64,000 nucleotides of DNA from Linyphia triangularis (lineage: Eukaryota > Arthropoda > Arachnida > Araneae > Linyphiidae): positions 56,184,487 through 56,248,486 of the forward strand of contig OZ021727.1 in the NCBI GenBank assembly GCA_963978545.1. The letters run 5' to 3'. Position numbers and translations under genes: made by a program. The notes beneath the pieces are model-generated. The model was given only the letters and a program-made list of their open reading frames with translations, searched no databases and was not told the origin of the DNA. This document shows, piece by piece, positions 1-12,081 of the stretch. The stretch's first letter is position 1; each line of letters starts with the position of its first letter.

Positions 1-720
1 TGTGATTTGAAAAAAGCAATGACATTTGACATTCAAAATCCACTTAGGAGTTTAATCTATTGCGTATTTTATTAAGTTCGAATCATTTTTTTATGACTTG
101 TCATCATTCCTCAACTCTACTCAAATTCAAAACGGAATCTTTGAAGTCAAGTATGAAATATTATTCTCTGCTTCTACAAAATAACCACAATTCTACCTTT
201 CCAACCAAAACAGAGCTATTAACGTCAAGACCCGGGACCGATTCCATGATTCTAAAGTACGAGTACATCTCGAAGACAACACCTCCAGTCCCTTAGAGAA
301 CGCCAAGAAAGAAACCCCCCAAAGCTTAGAAAACCCCAGCAACAGATGTCCCTAACAGAACCCCCCCCCCCCCCCCACTCCAAACAACCATACCTACCAA
401 CACCTTTGTGTATCTTTCCTGTGGGGTGGTGCACCCACCACCGGATAAGATTTTAGTGGCGTTGTCCTCACAGGAGGGAAGGTATTAATAACTTTGTGCC
501 AGATTCTTAACCCCCTCTGGGTTCCTACAATGTAATTCTTACCCTTCTTTTACCCCCTCTTTAATGCAGGGGTGCAAGTAAACTGCAATGTGGCGCGGGG
601 GTGATACGTAACTATGACGGGGGAGAGGGGGTAACTGAACTTGCCCGCCAAGAACTAGCAATAAAAGTAAAATGGGGGCAGGGGTGGTCGCGAGCCAGGC
701 GCGTGTGATGGTTTTTTTTT
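1..720. other. Less AT-rich non-coding block
   Basis: This stretch is visibly richer in G and C than the next 3 kb, especially at 440-700. It contains a 16-nt C run at 361-376 and several short G and C runs. Open frames on both strands are short and low-complexity (a glycine run opposite the C tract), so I do not call a gene. A sequence resembling a 3' splice acceptor (CTTTAATGCAG) ends near 570, but no convincing exon follows. It could be untranslated exon, old repeat or regulatory DNA. Confidence 0.4.
361..376 (+). repeat. Poly-C run (16 nt)
   Basis: Uninterrupted run of 16 C. Similar G/C homopolymers occur at 1078-1089, 30338-30354 and 57321-57336, so short G/C runs are a habit of this genome and are also likely places for length error. 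Confidence 0.9.
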
Positions 721-3640
721 TTTATTTTTATCGTATCCGATTAAAAAAATTAGAATGAAGGCAAGAGTTGTTGAACTTCAAAAGGGATGTTTTTTCGGAA
801 GGTGGAGATTGTTGCCCTCTGTTGTTGGTTTGGGGTGTTTGCACTTATCTTGATTGCTGGAGATGTGGAAGAGGGTTGAAATGTTCCAGAGGAGCAGTTT
901 CTCTCTCTCTCTTTTAAAAAAAATGTAAGGGGTTAGTACCCCTTTAGTTTGTTATTAGTATGGTATTTATGACAGTAACTTCGTGGAGTTAAAGGGTGAA
1001 CTTTGCTTTATGTCAATACAATTTCTGTTAAACATTAAATATTTTACTAGCTATATTACCATATGATGATAAAGGGGAGGGGGGGGGGACGTGTAAAATA
1101 CGAAGGGTCTATATCTGAAAACCCATCAAAATTAACCATACTTCTTACTGACAAATAATTTATTACCTATAATGTTATTAGAATAACAGCACGTCGTAAT
1201 GTTATCAGACAAATATGACCAGGTTAAAGCGTCTAGCATTAATTTTAACGAGTGTTTTAAAATCCATCTGCTTCATTTCTAATGCAATACTTTTAATTGT
1301 TTTTATGTGAAAATAATTAGCGAAATATTTAACAACATCTGTAAAGAAAAGTTAAGGAGCCAAAAAAAAAAATTATTTTCAAGAATGTTTGAAGAATGTC
1401 AAGCATTTTTGCGTCGTCATTTTTTATAACCACTTTCATTATTAGTTGCAGATGAAGATTTATTTTATTTTCATTTAAACGATAGTTTTCAAACAATGTA
1501 TGGAACAATAATTTTACCTCTATTTCAGTAGTATTTATTTTTATTTACTTCAGTTTTTTAATTTAATCAATAAATATGATGTTCATGGAGAAAAACTTAA
1601 ACAGTCAAATATTTCTGAATTTTATCCATGTGTACATAAAAGTAAATTACGTTTCTTCAATTATATTTTTTGCTATTGCATAATAAATATTTGTCATGTA
1701 TATTGAAGTAAATATTCTCATTTTAGTTTAAACAATTTATGTTTTTATTAACTATAAACAAAAACTTGAAGTACTTCTTTCTCCAATGCAAACTTTAAAA
1801 GAATGGTTTAAATCCATTTTATGCGTTTTCCAATCTCCTCTTAACAAAATCAAAACTGGCATGTTCCTGAAAGAGCACTATAATACAATTTACGATCAAT
1901 CTAGTTAGATACTCCCTAATTCTCCTTCTCACATAACAGATGTTTTTCGTAGACGAAGTTATTTTTATCAAGTTAACTTCGATAAAAAATGTTATCAATC
2001 ATATTAAGTTAAAAACAATAAGATATGTCTGCTTTCTCACAGAAAACTCTATATAGAAAATAAAATTATTTACTTCTTTGACTGGGTTTTACGTAAAACA
2101 ATAACCAGGTGGTGCATATTTAGAAGCTGAACGCAGCAATAGCAGTAGTTTTATGTAAAATACAAGTGAAATAGTCTTAATAAAAACCTGCTCAGCTGAA
2201 AAAATACACATTTTGTTGAGTTGCAATAGTGCCTACAATTATAGAGAAGGATGTGATATCAGTTATGTAATTCTTAACTTTGTCTTGAGAGAGGATATGG
2301 TGAATGAAATAACATTAAAATTAAATAAGTTTATCTATAGTGAACACTCCCTTTTTATATCCTTTACGTTATTTGTTATAAGTATTACAGATTGAAAGCA
2401 TTAATATCATCTACAAAAAAAAAATTCTGTAAAATTTTATAGTCATAAAAGAGTTTTTTTATAAACGTTTGGAGAGTCTTTCAACATTTTGTATTACAGT
2501 GTTTTTTGCAAGTTCAAAATGTTTTAAAATATCTAAAATATTAACAGCAATAAAGTATCCTAAATAAATTTTATTTTTATAATGTCAAATAACAGCATAT
2601 TTTAATTAAAGCAGACGATATTCCCATAACAAAAATTAAACACAAAAATTCGTTCCCGAATTAATTAACGTTCTCATCTTACTTGTCTTTGTTTGCCAAT
2701 GCCAAGAAATTTACACCTTAAAAACTATGAAAAAGAACTATAATTTTTCAAAGTAGAAAATAATTTCCATCTTTTCAAGACTGAGTTTATTAATTTGTAT
2801 AACCATTTGTTATTTCGATGTATGACAGAATTTTTTATTGATGAAATTTCGATAATATATGATTGGATATTTTTTCATTTCTGAGTACACCCTTTATTTT
2901 TGTAACTGATATTAAGTATTTAGATATTAGTATTAAGATATTAAGTATTCATTGGCAAAAATATTTTTTTCGAAATTTTGCTCTTGTAGATGACAAATTT
3001 TCCTTCACTTGTATAATGAGCTACATTACATCTAGCTTTATTAGGTAAGTACTATGTTTTTGCAGACTTGCAATTTTTATATGAGAAGGCTCAGTTCATT
3101 GTTATTGCGAGCGACAGTTCTGCTGTTGACTTCCTCACATGTAGCAGGAATTTGGTATTGACATTAGTTCTAGTTGAAAACTGAAGAGAGAAATTGTGTT
3201 TTTCAACGTTTAAATTTATTGTCAACACTTACAGATATATTATTTCTAAACTTAATGTAAATTGTGCTTTAAATAGAATAGATTCCTTTAATAGTTTATC
3301 ATCATATACTAGTTAACAGGTTGCATGAGGTTTTAGATTTGTTCCATTACTTTTCATTCCACTGCAACTTTAAATGAAAAAAAATGGCACCTAGAGCATC
3401 TAGAAATGTTTAATTGGGAATTATAAAGGATAGATTTTTGATGTCACAATTTGTGGAACACAAAAAACTAAGAAACTATTCGTTTTTCAATACCCATTAT
3501 GTGTATTTTGCATGTGTTGAAATTTGGATAAACAACGAATATTTGTAATCTTTATTTCGAAATTATGAACAATGTATTGCATCATAAAAGACATTTCATA
3601 ATGCGAAGAATCTTCTTGAATAGACATATCTAGAATTTAA
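721..3640. other. AT-rich stretch, no gene seen
   Basis: Strongly AT-rich DNA with A and T runs. The open frames are short, dominated by Phe, Ile, Lys and Asn, and show no family motif. No terminal-repeat or target-duplication pair was found here. I see nothing to annotate. Confidence 0.5.
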
Positions 3641-4065
3641 CAAATTCACACCTTTAACGAAAAGTGTCTTCTTCAATCCTAACAACTCCTTCCCATACTT
3701 CCTTCTCGTGACTCAGCCATCGACTCCACCAAAATCTATCACGAACTTCACGAAAAGGATCCATCACAGCATATACTATCCAGTGACAATAAAAGCAATC
3801 GAAACCCAATCAACTCCCAACAAAAAAAACCCAAGCTCACACGGACTTCACATAATTTCGACCACAAAAGTCACGGCGGACTTCCAAACCAAGTTTCACT
3901 TCGGAGAAAGCATACAACTCCATTCATCACCATCTCTAGCTGGAGAAGTGGCGAGATTTGCTTTTTAAATATCCATCCATTATTTCCCTTCGTTGCTCCC
4001 TTTTCGTCCACCTGTCCCCCCCTTCGACCCCAAAAAGAACACACCTCTTCCATACGTCCCCCTCG
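3641..4065 (+). promoter_or_regulatory. Candidate promoter-proximal region
   Basis: Pyrimidine-rich, less AT-rich DNA immediately upstream of the first copy of the triplicated leader module. It is absent from copies 2 and 3, which are instead preceded by intron-like sequence. Overlapping open frames on both strands (3708-3968 plus, 3871-4155 minus) reflect base composition: they are Ser/Thr/Pro or Arg/Gly rich with no motif. If copy 1 is a real first exon, this is where its unique promoter would lie. No TATA box was recognised. Confidence 0.3.
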
Positions 4066-4294
4066 TCTTTTAGTCACTTGACAGAGATTGCGAGAGGCTG
4101 TTGCTTTTCCATCATCTTTAGTCCCCCTTGCTCTCTCACACTCGCTCTTGATCATCCGTGGTGAAGATAGGGATCGGTTTGCTTGTGGACTTTACCGTTG
4201 TGCGAGGTTTACTTGACTGTGTTGGACTTCATTGTAGAACAGTTTTGTGTGAAGATATCAGTATGGGTCTCTTTGAAGGTAAGGTTTGATTTAA
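4066..4294 (+). repeat. Leader module, copy 1 (intact-looking)
   Basis: First of three tandem related copies. It opens with a TAGTCACTTGACAGAG-like segment, passes through a pyrimidine block containing CTTGCTCTCTC, then CTTGATCATC, GTGTGAAGATAT and an ATG, and ends in GAAG followed by GTAAGGTTTGATTTAA. Copy 2 (from about 5290) and copy 3 (from about 5865) keep the same order of blocks. Only this copy keeps both the ATG and the splice-donor sequence. The foldback transposon at 4295-5056 inserted into the TTAA at its right edge, which separates it from its downstream sequence. Confidence 0.7.
4263..4278 (+). CDS. Candidate initiator exon end (Met-Gly-Leu-Phe-Glu, then donor)
   Basis: ATG GGT CTC TTT GAA G is followed directly by GTAAGG, a near-consensus 5' splice site, giving a phase-1 exon end. 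The ATG has G at +4 and sits in a module conserved with copies 2 and 3. Conservation of the short coding stretch and donor in copy 3 (GGTCTATTTGAAG then GTAAGG), where the ATG has become ATA, suggests that this is what the module once served. The rest of the protein would lie in downstream exons that I cannot identify, so no product is named. Alternatively the module is a non-coding repeat and the ATG and donor are coincidental. Confidence 0.3.
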
Positions 4295-5056
4295 GGGGAG
4301 ACAAGACCACCGGAAAATCTAATCAGTCGTATTTTCATTCAATTCAAAAAGTTCCCTAAATTGTTTAAAATGCAATATTTTTAAATTAATTTTTGACATA
4401 GTCAATGATAACATATTTGTTATGAATGCTGCACTTCCAATTTTTATTTTATTTTATCTAAACTTTATGTAATAAGCCTACATTTGAGACTTAGAATTTT
4501 AATGGCAATTTTTGGTTAGGTACACTTTTCTCAAATTCTATTAAATATTGTAATCTAATTTTTTCCATGATAATGAAAATACACAAGATCTATCTAGTGA
4601 ACCTAACATTTTTCTTAAATTAGGAACGTTAAATATTTTAGGTGCTATTTTATGTTGTGAAAAATGATAATTTTTTGTATACGCTAACTATATTATTGCT
4701 TTAAGTATGATACAAAAATATATCAGGCAAAAACAAATTGATTCACTGTTTGAAATAGAGAGTTTATTGGCATTTGATAAAAAATTTATGTAAATTTATT
4801 GTATATTTATTCTGAAAAGTATACCTAACCAAAGGTTGGCATAAAATAATTTTAAAATTCTAACTCCGAGTATAGGCTTAGTACATAAACAATATAAAAA
4901 ATGAAATAAAATTATCAGAGTAATAATCATAACAAATATGTCATTATTGACTGTTTCGAAAAATAAATTAAAAATATTGCATTTTAAATAATTTAGAGCA
5001 CGTTGAAGTTGAAGGAAAATACGACTGAATTGGTTGTCCGAGACTCTTGTCTCCCC
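4295..5056. mobile_element. 762-bp foldback MITE with TTAA target duplications
   Basis: The termini are GGGGAGACAAGA at the left and its exact complement TCTTGTCTCCCC at the right, flanked by TTAA at 4291-4294 and 5057-5060. The inverted repeat runs through most of the element. For example CAGTCGTATTTTC, AAAATGCAATATTTTTAA and GGTTAGGTA in the left arm all have counterparts in the right arm, so the whole element can fold into a long imperfect hairpin. TTAA duplications are typical of the piggyBac and Kolobok superfamilies; I cannot decide between them because no transposase remains. It is non-autonomous, and its arms have diverged at scattered sites. Confidence 0.9.
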
Positions 5057-5289
5057 TTAAAATGTTAAATTTATGGTCTTTTAATTTATGTTTCAGTTGC
5101 GTGTATGCTCCAAGTTTATAAACTAAATTTTGTTTCATTTTTCCAAATTTATGCTTAAGATTTAATAATATTTTTATGTTTATAATTTCGTTTTAAAGCT
5201 ATGTCTATTAACATAGATGAAAATTTAAATTCCGAATTAGGCAACTTTTAGTTTCTGAAAGTTCGAGAAATACCCTGAATACATTAATC

Positions 5290-5864
5290 TTCTAGTCATT
5301 TGATAAGGAGTAAGAGATGCTGTTGTTTTTCTAACCATTTATTAGTCGCCTTGCTCTCTTTCACTTTCGTTGTTAATCATCATTGAAGAAGATAAGGATA
5401 GTTTGCTATGGGCTTTATGGTTGTATGAGTTTATATATTTGTGTGGGTTGATCTTGATTGGGGAAGATTTTGTGTGAAAATATTCATATGAATGCCGTTT
5501 TAAAATTAAAGTTTGATTTAAAATGCTAGTTTTTTTAAAAAAATAGTAACTAAAGTAACTGAGCAAAAGTAATAGTAACTGAGCTTAAGTAATATTTTTC
5601 AAATTTATAAACTAATTTTATTTTGGTTTTCAAAATGTATGCGAGAACTTAAATAACATTCTGTAAATTTATAATTTCATTTAACAGTATATATTTAACA
5701 TTTAGTTTACGTATCTTAAAACTTATACACAATTTAAGTATATTATAATATAATTTAGGCGTATTAAAATTTGATTCAGCACACAGATGAGTTTAAAATT
5801 AAATTTCAGAAGTAGGCTCTAATTTGCTTCCAGAATTTTTATTTAAATCGAACCTCCTCTCATT
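5290..5864 (+). repeat. Leader module, copy 2 (donor lost)
   Basis: Aligns with copy 1 block by block: TAGTCATTTGATAAGGAG, CGCCTTGCTCTCTTTC, TTAATCATCATTGAAGAAGATAAGGATAG (given here as blocks), TTTGTGTGAAAATATTCATATG, then ATTAAAGTTTGATTTAA. The ATG is kept (5488-5490), but the donor position reads TTAAAG instead of GTAAGG, so the frame runs on for a few codons. The intron-like sequence that follows also resembles the one behind copy 1 (CAAATTTATAAACTAA, TTTATAATTTC), so the duplicated unit includes leader plus proximal intron. Confidence 0.65.
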
Positions 5865-6095
5865 TCTTAATCACTTGACACAGAGTAAATGAAGCCGTTG
5901 TTTTTCAATCGTACTTTCTCTCTCTTCTCTCTCTCTTTCTCCTCTTGCTTTTGATCAACCTTGTATAAGAAAGACAATTTTTCTTGTGGAATTTATCACT
6001 TTGTGGTTTTCTAATCGTTTGTGTTAGACGTGAATTGAAAAAATTTCGTGCAAATATATTATAGGTCTATTTGAAGGTAAGGGTTGATATAAAAT
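5865..6095 (+). repeat. Leader module, copy 3 (ATG lost, donor kept)
   Basis: Begins TTAATCACTTGACACAGAG, followed by an expanded CT-rich tract (about 5917-5945), CTTGCTTTTGATCAACC, TTGTGGAATTTATCAC and CGTGCAAATATATT. Where copies 1 and 2 have ATG, it has ATA (6061-6063). The following GGTCTATTTGAAG and GTAAGG are preserved. Homology fades soon after the donor. Confidence 0.65.
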
Positions 6096-8893
6096 ATTGC
6101 TTCATTAAAAATGATTTTAATCGTTCTAAATGTTTCTATTCGAATTATGTTGGAATTCCAAATGTGTAGAATGAGTGTTTTTTATTATACGTTCACATTA
6201 ATATTATTTAGAGTTTTATAATTTTTAATCTTTTTTGGTCTTTTGTTCATTAAAATTCTATTTATTTATTTTCTAACTTTAAAATTTTATTTTCGAAATT
6301 AGCGTCACTTCATATCTAACACTTTTATTAGATATAGATATTAGAATTCTGTCTAGTCGTACTGATTTTAAATACATCTTCATTCTGAAAGTAATTTTTA
6401 CTCAACCAATGCTATAATGCAAAATAATAAACAACAAATTAAGTCTACTTTATTTTAAGTATGAATTATTTTACTAGAGTATTTTACGGGGGTTTGCATT
6501 TAAAAATTGGGATGAAAAACGCATTTTTTCAAATCAGAGTTCAGTTATTAAATACCATAACATTTTTAGATTATTCTTGAAATATGACTTAACTTGAAAT
6601 ATGAGTACTTTCAATCGAGAAATATTATCTGCGTTGTATGATCACCTGTGAATACGTCAATATGTTTGTTACATACTTCTGCAAGCTTCAATACTTCTGT
6701 AATTATGGCACATGAGGAATTTTATTCCTCTAAAAAAAAAGTTTAATCAACTGAGAACAGGTAACCTTATCATTTGACAAAATTTTTATAAATTCTTTCA
6801 AAATTAATTATTGTCATCCAAAATGACGTTTTCACTTTAAAAATATTTACTAGAAATATTAATAGGAAGGTTATGTTGTTGCTTATGTCCTAACTTTTTC
6901 ATAAAAAATAGACTAAGTCACATTTAACAAAAGTTACTCTTAAGTATTCTATTAACTTACATTATATTTTCCAACAAGTGTTTTAGGATTATTGTGTTAG
7001 AGTTTTATAAAAATAAAAATGAAAATTACATTAAACAATTCAACTTTATAATGGATAAAATTTAATGTTATAAATATTACGATATAAAATTACTAACTAC
7101 CTATGGAGAGTGTTGCAAAGATGTAGTAACGTGATTTATTGATCAGTTTTTTGTTGTTTTTTTATTTATTTAAATATTTTTTGCTAATAGTAACATGGCT
7201 ATTAGTAACAAGTGAATATGCATTTCTTAATAAAGATACAACCCACTCAATATTAAAATTGTTTTAATCTGGTTATTTTAAGATAGTTTTAGTTTTTAAA
7301 CTAACTTGATTTAACGTCAGGAACGTATTTCAGAAAGAAAAATACTTCATTTTATCACAAATTTGACTTGAAGGGACACATTGAAAAATAACTTATTTTC
7401 GCTAGAACGTTCTCAAAGAAATCAAAACTAAAAATACTGTTATTCCCTCCCGGCATAAACGAAATTATGAATTTAAATTTTAAAAATGTTATCTTTCAAA
7501 GTGTTATAATCTGAGCTCTATTTTGAATGTGGATTCCTTGTTGTTTACATGCTTTACTAGGAATAATTTGATTTCTTAAATATTTTATGTGGACATATTA
7601 CAAAGAGAATTCCTAGAAGGTCATTGCATGTTTACTTCATAAGCTGGTTTCCAAGGAAATTATTTTAGTGCTTTTTCTTGTAGTAATTTTTGTGGTCTCA
7701 GAAATAACTCTAAGAATTTTATATTATGATTGCACTTCATCTGCTTTTATGAAATACAATGAAAGAAACAGCCAATTATAGCAGAAATTATTTTTAACAG
7801 CTGAAAAAACAAAGAATAAGTTGAAATATATTCTACTAGTCAACAGAAGTTACTCCAGAATGTATTTTTATTTATTTTAAAACCTTTTTTTCAAAAAAAT
7901 TGTTTCAATTCTACATTGAACTATGACCGCAGTTTTGAACCAGAATGTGAATTTTGTGTAACTAAGCTATTAATTTTAATTAAAAAAAAATTAGAAAAAT
8001 ACGCAGCAAAGCATATTATATTTACCTCATATCTAAAGTCTTCTAACTGCATCGTATGTTAACTTATGGAAGCTATTGTACTGTGTATCGTTTAAAAATT
8101 TTCTTTTTAACATATTAAGCTTCAGAAATTTAAAATAAATAAAGATATTAATTGAAATGCGATACTTTAACAGAATCTTCTTGGAAACTATACAAATTAT
8201 TTTCTCATTTTCTAAAATTGCCATAAATACATAACATTTAAAATTTTTCAATTCTTAAATCTAATATCATAAATTAAAAGTTTTGAAACAATATAATAAT
8301 TATACTTGAAAAGTCAGTTTAAAGTATAAAAATAACAGTTAAATAATCAAATTTGTTTACTCAATAAACCTGAAGGATGCAACTTATCTAACACCTGCCT
8401 GTATCGACAAATCATATATAATTAAACTAAGTGTTATTGAAATTAAATCTTAAAGAAAACCTTTTAATGTAATGATAATTAATTCAAGTATTTTCGGGAG
8501 ATTAACACGTTAGATTGGGATATATTTCTGCAGTTTAAAATATTTTATGTTATTCACTGATTAATTATTATTATTAAATAAATTAATTACAAATAATTAT
8601 CTTATGACTTATATAACTTTTAGAAGATAAGCAGAAGCAGTCTATACAACACATGATCATCATGTAATGAAATATTTATGTTTGCGTCTCAAGTAATATA
8701 CTTACTTAATTATATATTCTAAATGTCACGTTGGTTAAAAAAAAAAAACGTTTCTATGAGGCTCTTCAACGAATATTACAGGAATAAATTTGTTATTATG
8801 AAGCTCATTCTGTAGAATAAATGTGGCATTGGTATTAATATTGTGTTTGTGTGAATTACGCATGAGCAGGAACTGTAGAAGCTAATAAGAAGG

Positions 8894-8895
<2 letters not shown>
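6096..8895. other. AT-rich stretch, no gene seen
   Basis: AT-rich DNA with no open frame that looks protein-like (the longest, 8033-8251 minus, is Lys/Ile/Phe rich). No paired termini or tandem arrays were recognised. Confidence 0.5.

Positions 8896-8967
<72 letters not shown>
8896..8967 (+). repeat. (TTA)n microsatellite
   Basis: About 24 uninterrupted copies of a TTA/ATT trinucleotide. Shorter arrays of the same type occur at about 23960-23978 and 25575-25592. Confidence 0.95.
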
Positions 8968-9239
8968 TGAAAACTCAAATTACATCAAGATTGTAAAAAT
9001 TGTCTCACTTCTACTTCAATAAGTAATGTCTTAAGATATTTAATGAACATAATACAAACTCTAAATTCCCATTGTTAGCTTTTTTTATATATTAAAAAAG
9101 CTTCTATTAGTTATCTGAAAGCCCAGAAATCTGATATTACAAGAAAAGAGAATGCTTTCTGAAGATGTCCACATAAATTAAATATAAAGTTTATACCGAA
9201 AACATAAGGCAATAAAAAGTTCTGTAAAAGTACTTTGAC

Positions 9240-9770
9240 CTATTGCGAATGAAAAGTGTCGCCAAGTGATTGTCTCCAGAATCGCACTTGCGACACTTGC
9301 TGTTATTAAATCCTAAATCAGAACTCACAAATCGTCCTAAATGCCGGAAGCTGTATACCATCTCCTCCCCGAGGCACCATTCAGACATAGCCCTCCACAT
9401 ATTTCAATTGCATCATAGAACTCTCACGAGGGTTCCACCCGTAAACCCTTCTTCGAGGAACCCTTTCGAAACGAAGCTGGAATCGCAAACGTTTTTCCTT
9501 CAGGGTTCTAAGGCTTCGACGAACCCTTTTCTCACGGTTTGTGGCTACCACCTTACGCAACCATCACTGATTCCTCTGGATGTCCAGTTGCTTCAAAGAG
9601 AAAAACCTGAAGTTTTACACACAATCCTTTTTGGGTCAAAAATCTCGACCTTCATCGAACCTGTTACTACTGCTACAGAAGTCTGTTGGTGAACAATTTA
9701 TCTGTTCGAACCCGCATGAACTGGGTCTTAAGACCAATGGGAGATGGTTCCGATTCCGTTTAAAGCAAAA
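9240..9770. other. GC-richer island with GGGTTC repeats, probable old transposon
   Basis: A sharply bounded, less AT-rich island in an AT-rich background. It contains several copies of a GGGTTC or GAACCC core next to TTCGA (for example around 9430, 9455, 9510 and 9525) and an imperfect hairpin at 9254-9298. A 140-codon open frame on the plus strand (9270-9692) shows no domain and is Ser/Pro/Leu rich. The boundaries and internal repeats suggest a decayed DNA transposon, but I found no terminal repeat with a target duplication. Confidence 0.35.
9254..9298 (+). repeat. Imperfect hairpin, arms AAGTGTCGCCAAGTG / CACTTGCGACACTT
   Basis: The arms at 9254-9268 and 9285-9298 pair along 14 bases with one bulged C. 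The loop is 16 nt. It lies at the left edge of the GC-richer island and may be the subterminal structure of a decayed element. Confidence 0.6.
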
Positions 9771-11350
9771 ATGATTTCGTTTCTTTTCATGTTTTGTTTT
9801 TTGGTCAGGGTATTTCTGGACCAAGGTGTGTCCCATTGCTCTACATATAAGGCTTCTTTTTTTATTCTTGCGCAGATGGTAATAAATTTTTTTGCTCTTT
9901 TGTTTACTACCGTCGTGCAATGTAATCGCAAAATTACATCCGCTTTATGGGTAAACCTAAAAAGATTGTTGTTTGTTTTGTCGATAAGGGATGGAAACCT
10001 TTTAGTTAAATATTTTATTCGATGATATTGGTCAATTACAGATGTAGAATCGTCGAAGGTACTTAAGAGGTCTGGTATTTAAGTAATTCGTATAACATGA
10101 AAAGTATACAGAAATTGTTGATACATACTAAGCGATCGTTGTAGAAAAGTTACTATTTTTAGAAAGGCAGACCAAAAATATACCATACAATAAATACTTT
10201 TTGGTTACTATCGCAAACTTTTATTATTTGTACGTATTCTTACTTTTTCTACAAAAATGTTTCTACCATTTCTAAACAAATTTGGAATGCTTATCTAAAA
10301 GCATACACTCATTAATTCTCATTAAATAATTTTATTCTCATTTTCATTTTAATTCTCATTAAAATAACAATCAGGTTTATGAATAAATTTGGAACACATA
10401 ATAGGATTAATTAAAAAAATTGTATTATATCAAGTGTTACCTTAAATTAGAGGTTTCTAAATTACTCTAAAAGTTTTGGGAAAATTATCTAATAATTAAG
10501 TGTACTATATTGATAACCGTCACTTAAAAACTCAAAACTCTTAGATAAGATAATATTATACTTTGTATGTTTCTAATGTTGCAAATTTAGTGAACTTTCT
10601 ATAAATAGTTATAAATGTTTATAATTTTATGGATAACTAAAATTTATAAGGTTAATTTAAGAATAACGAAAATTTAAATAAAATTTAGGTTATTGAAAAT
10701 ATTGAACAAAATATTTTTTCCTATTTAAGATAAAAGACTCATACGTTAACAACAATAATGTTTACTCGATATGTACAAGTGTGCAATTAATAATTTAATT
10801 ATAGAGTACAAATTTGAGTGTACAAACACCGCACATTTGAAAGGTGTTTTATTATTAATTTATTTGCAATATGAGATAAAAAAAATATATAGTATTTATA
10901 ATATATATGTATGTTGGGAAAGCGTTAAGTTAAATATTTAGTTTGATTATTGCAATTTAATGTCATTGCATTTAATACCAAGAGAAGTAAAAATTCTTCA
11001 AATTGCTGCGAATTATAGTAGTTTTCGAAATACATAACCAAAAATATATGTAATATTTGCCTTTTACTTTCACCAAATCAAAATATCTATAACCATCAAA
11101 ATTTCTAATGCATTGCACGTTAATTTTGACGAAACAATAATTGAATCATTTAGATTATATATTTAAAACATTTATGCCGTTTTTTAATTCGTTAATATTT
11201 TCAGCTTAAATTATTGAACTTAAAATTATTGCGATAAACTGGGTTAGCTTCTCTCTCGTCATGTTTCCTTACAAATTTTGAGCACTATCAATAAATCCCA
11301 TTATTTCCCAGAGGAAATAAAAACCTGATTATTTAGAATGTTTATTTTAG

Positions 11351-11387
11351 CATGCTTGTATAACAAAGTGTTTGTTATACAAGCATG
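11351..11387 (+). repeat. Perfect 37-bp palindrome (17-bp arms, 3-nt loop)
   Basis: The arms, starting CATGCTTGTATAACAAA at 11351-11367 and mirrored at 11371-11387, pair without mismatch around GTG. A second inverted repeat, TTTCTTTATTAT with ATAATAAAGAAA, follows at about 11420-11455. The tiny loop argues against a microRNA precursor and fits a cruciform-forming sequence or the footprint of a foldback element. Confidence 0.85.
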
Positions 11388-12022
11388 TAAAAAATTCTTT
11401 ATTATTAAGCATGCTAACAATTTCTTTATTATTAAAAAGAAAATAATAAAGAAACTGTTTAATGCAATACATATAGATTCTTAGAGCGTATATTCTTAGC
11501 AAATCAGTTGCATAGTTAATTTTAAAGTAAAAAAGAGTAATGTAAAATTGTTTTCTTCTGAAGAAACGCTTACACGTCTATAAGAAGTATTACATGTCCG
11601 TATTTTAATTGTAAATAATACAGTATTTTAAATATTAGATTAGTTTTTAGGGTGTTTAATAATATCCTTTTCTTACAGTTACTAAAAAACTTTTAATGGT
11701 TATTTGTAACAAATACAGTACTTCATTAAAGCAGAAAAAATTGCAGAGTAATCTAAAGTTTTTCTCAGTTGTTCTCTTCAGTTTGAAGGCTCTACTCAAT
11801 TTTTAAGCTATTTTAATACAAAAATAATCAATTACATATATTCAATATTAAGTAAAAGCAGGGATTTAGATTTTTTATAAAGCACTCTGGCTTTAAAAAA
11901 AACTATATTATAATTTTTCTAAATATAATAAAAATTTAACTGTTTTTTATTTTGATGATTTAAAAAAAAAAATACTTTATGAAAATTTAATAAAATAAAT
12001 GCATACTTATAGGAAATGCATT

Positions 12023-12081
12023 TTTATGATGGAAAAAATAGTAGATAAATATTTATGATGGAAAAAAAAGTAGATAAATAT
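12023..12081 (+). repeat. Two-copy tandem duplication, about 29 bp
   Basis: TTTATGATGGAAAAAA, one variable base, AGTAGATAAATA is repeated head to tail with one or two differences. Confidence 0.8.

Noticed and set aside
3708..4164. Overlapping frames on both strands upstream of the leader module
   Set aside because: Opposite-strand frames reflect a pyrimidine-rich composition; neither contains a family motif.
9270..9692. 140-codon plus-strand frame, the longest in the window
   Set aside because: Biased Ser/Pro/Leu composition, no motif, and it lies in a repeat-like GC island with GGGTTC cores. It looks like chance openness in a decayed transposon.
11351..11387. MicroRNA precursor
   Set aside because: The 3-nt loop and total length of 37 bp are too small for Drosha/Dicer processing.
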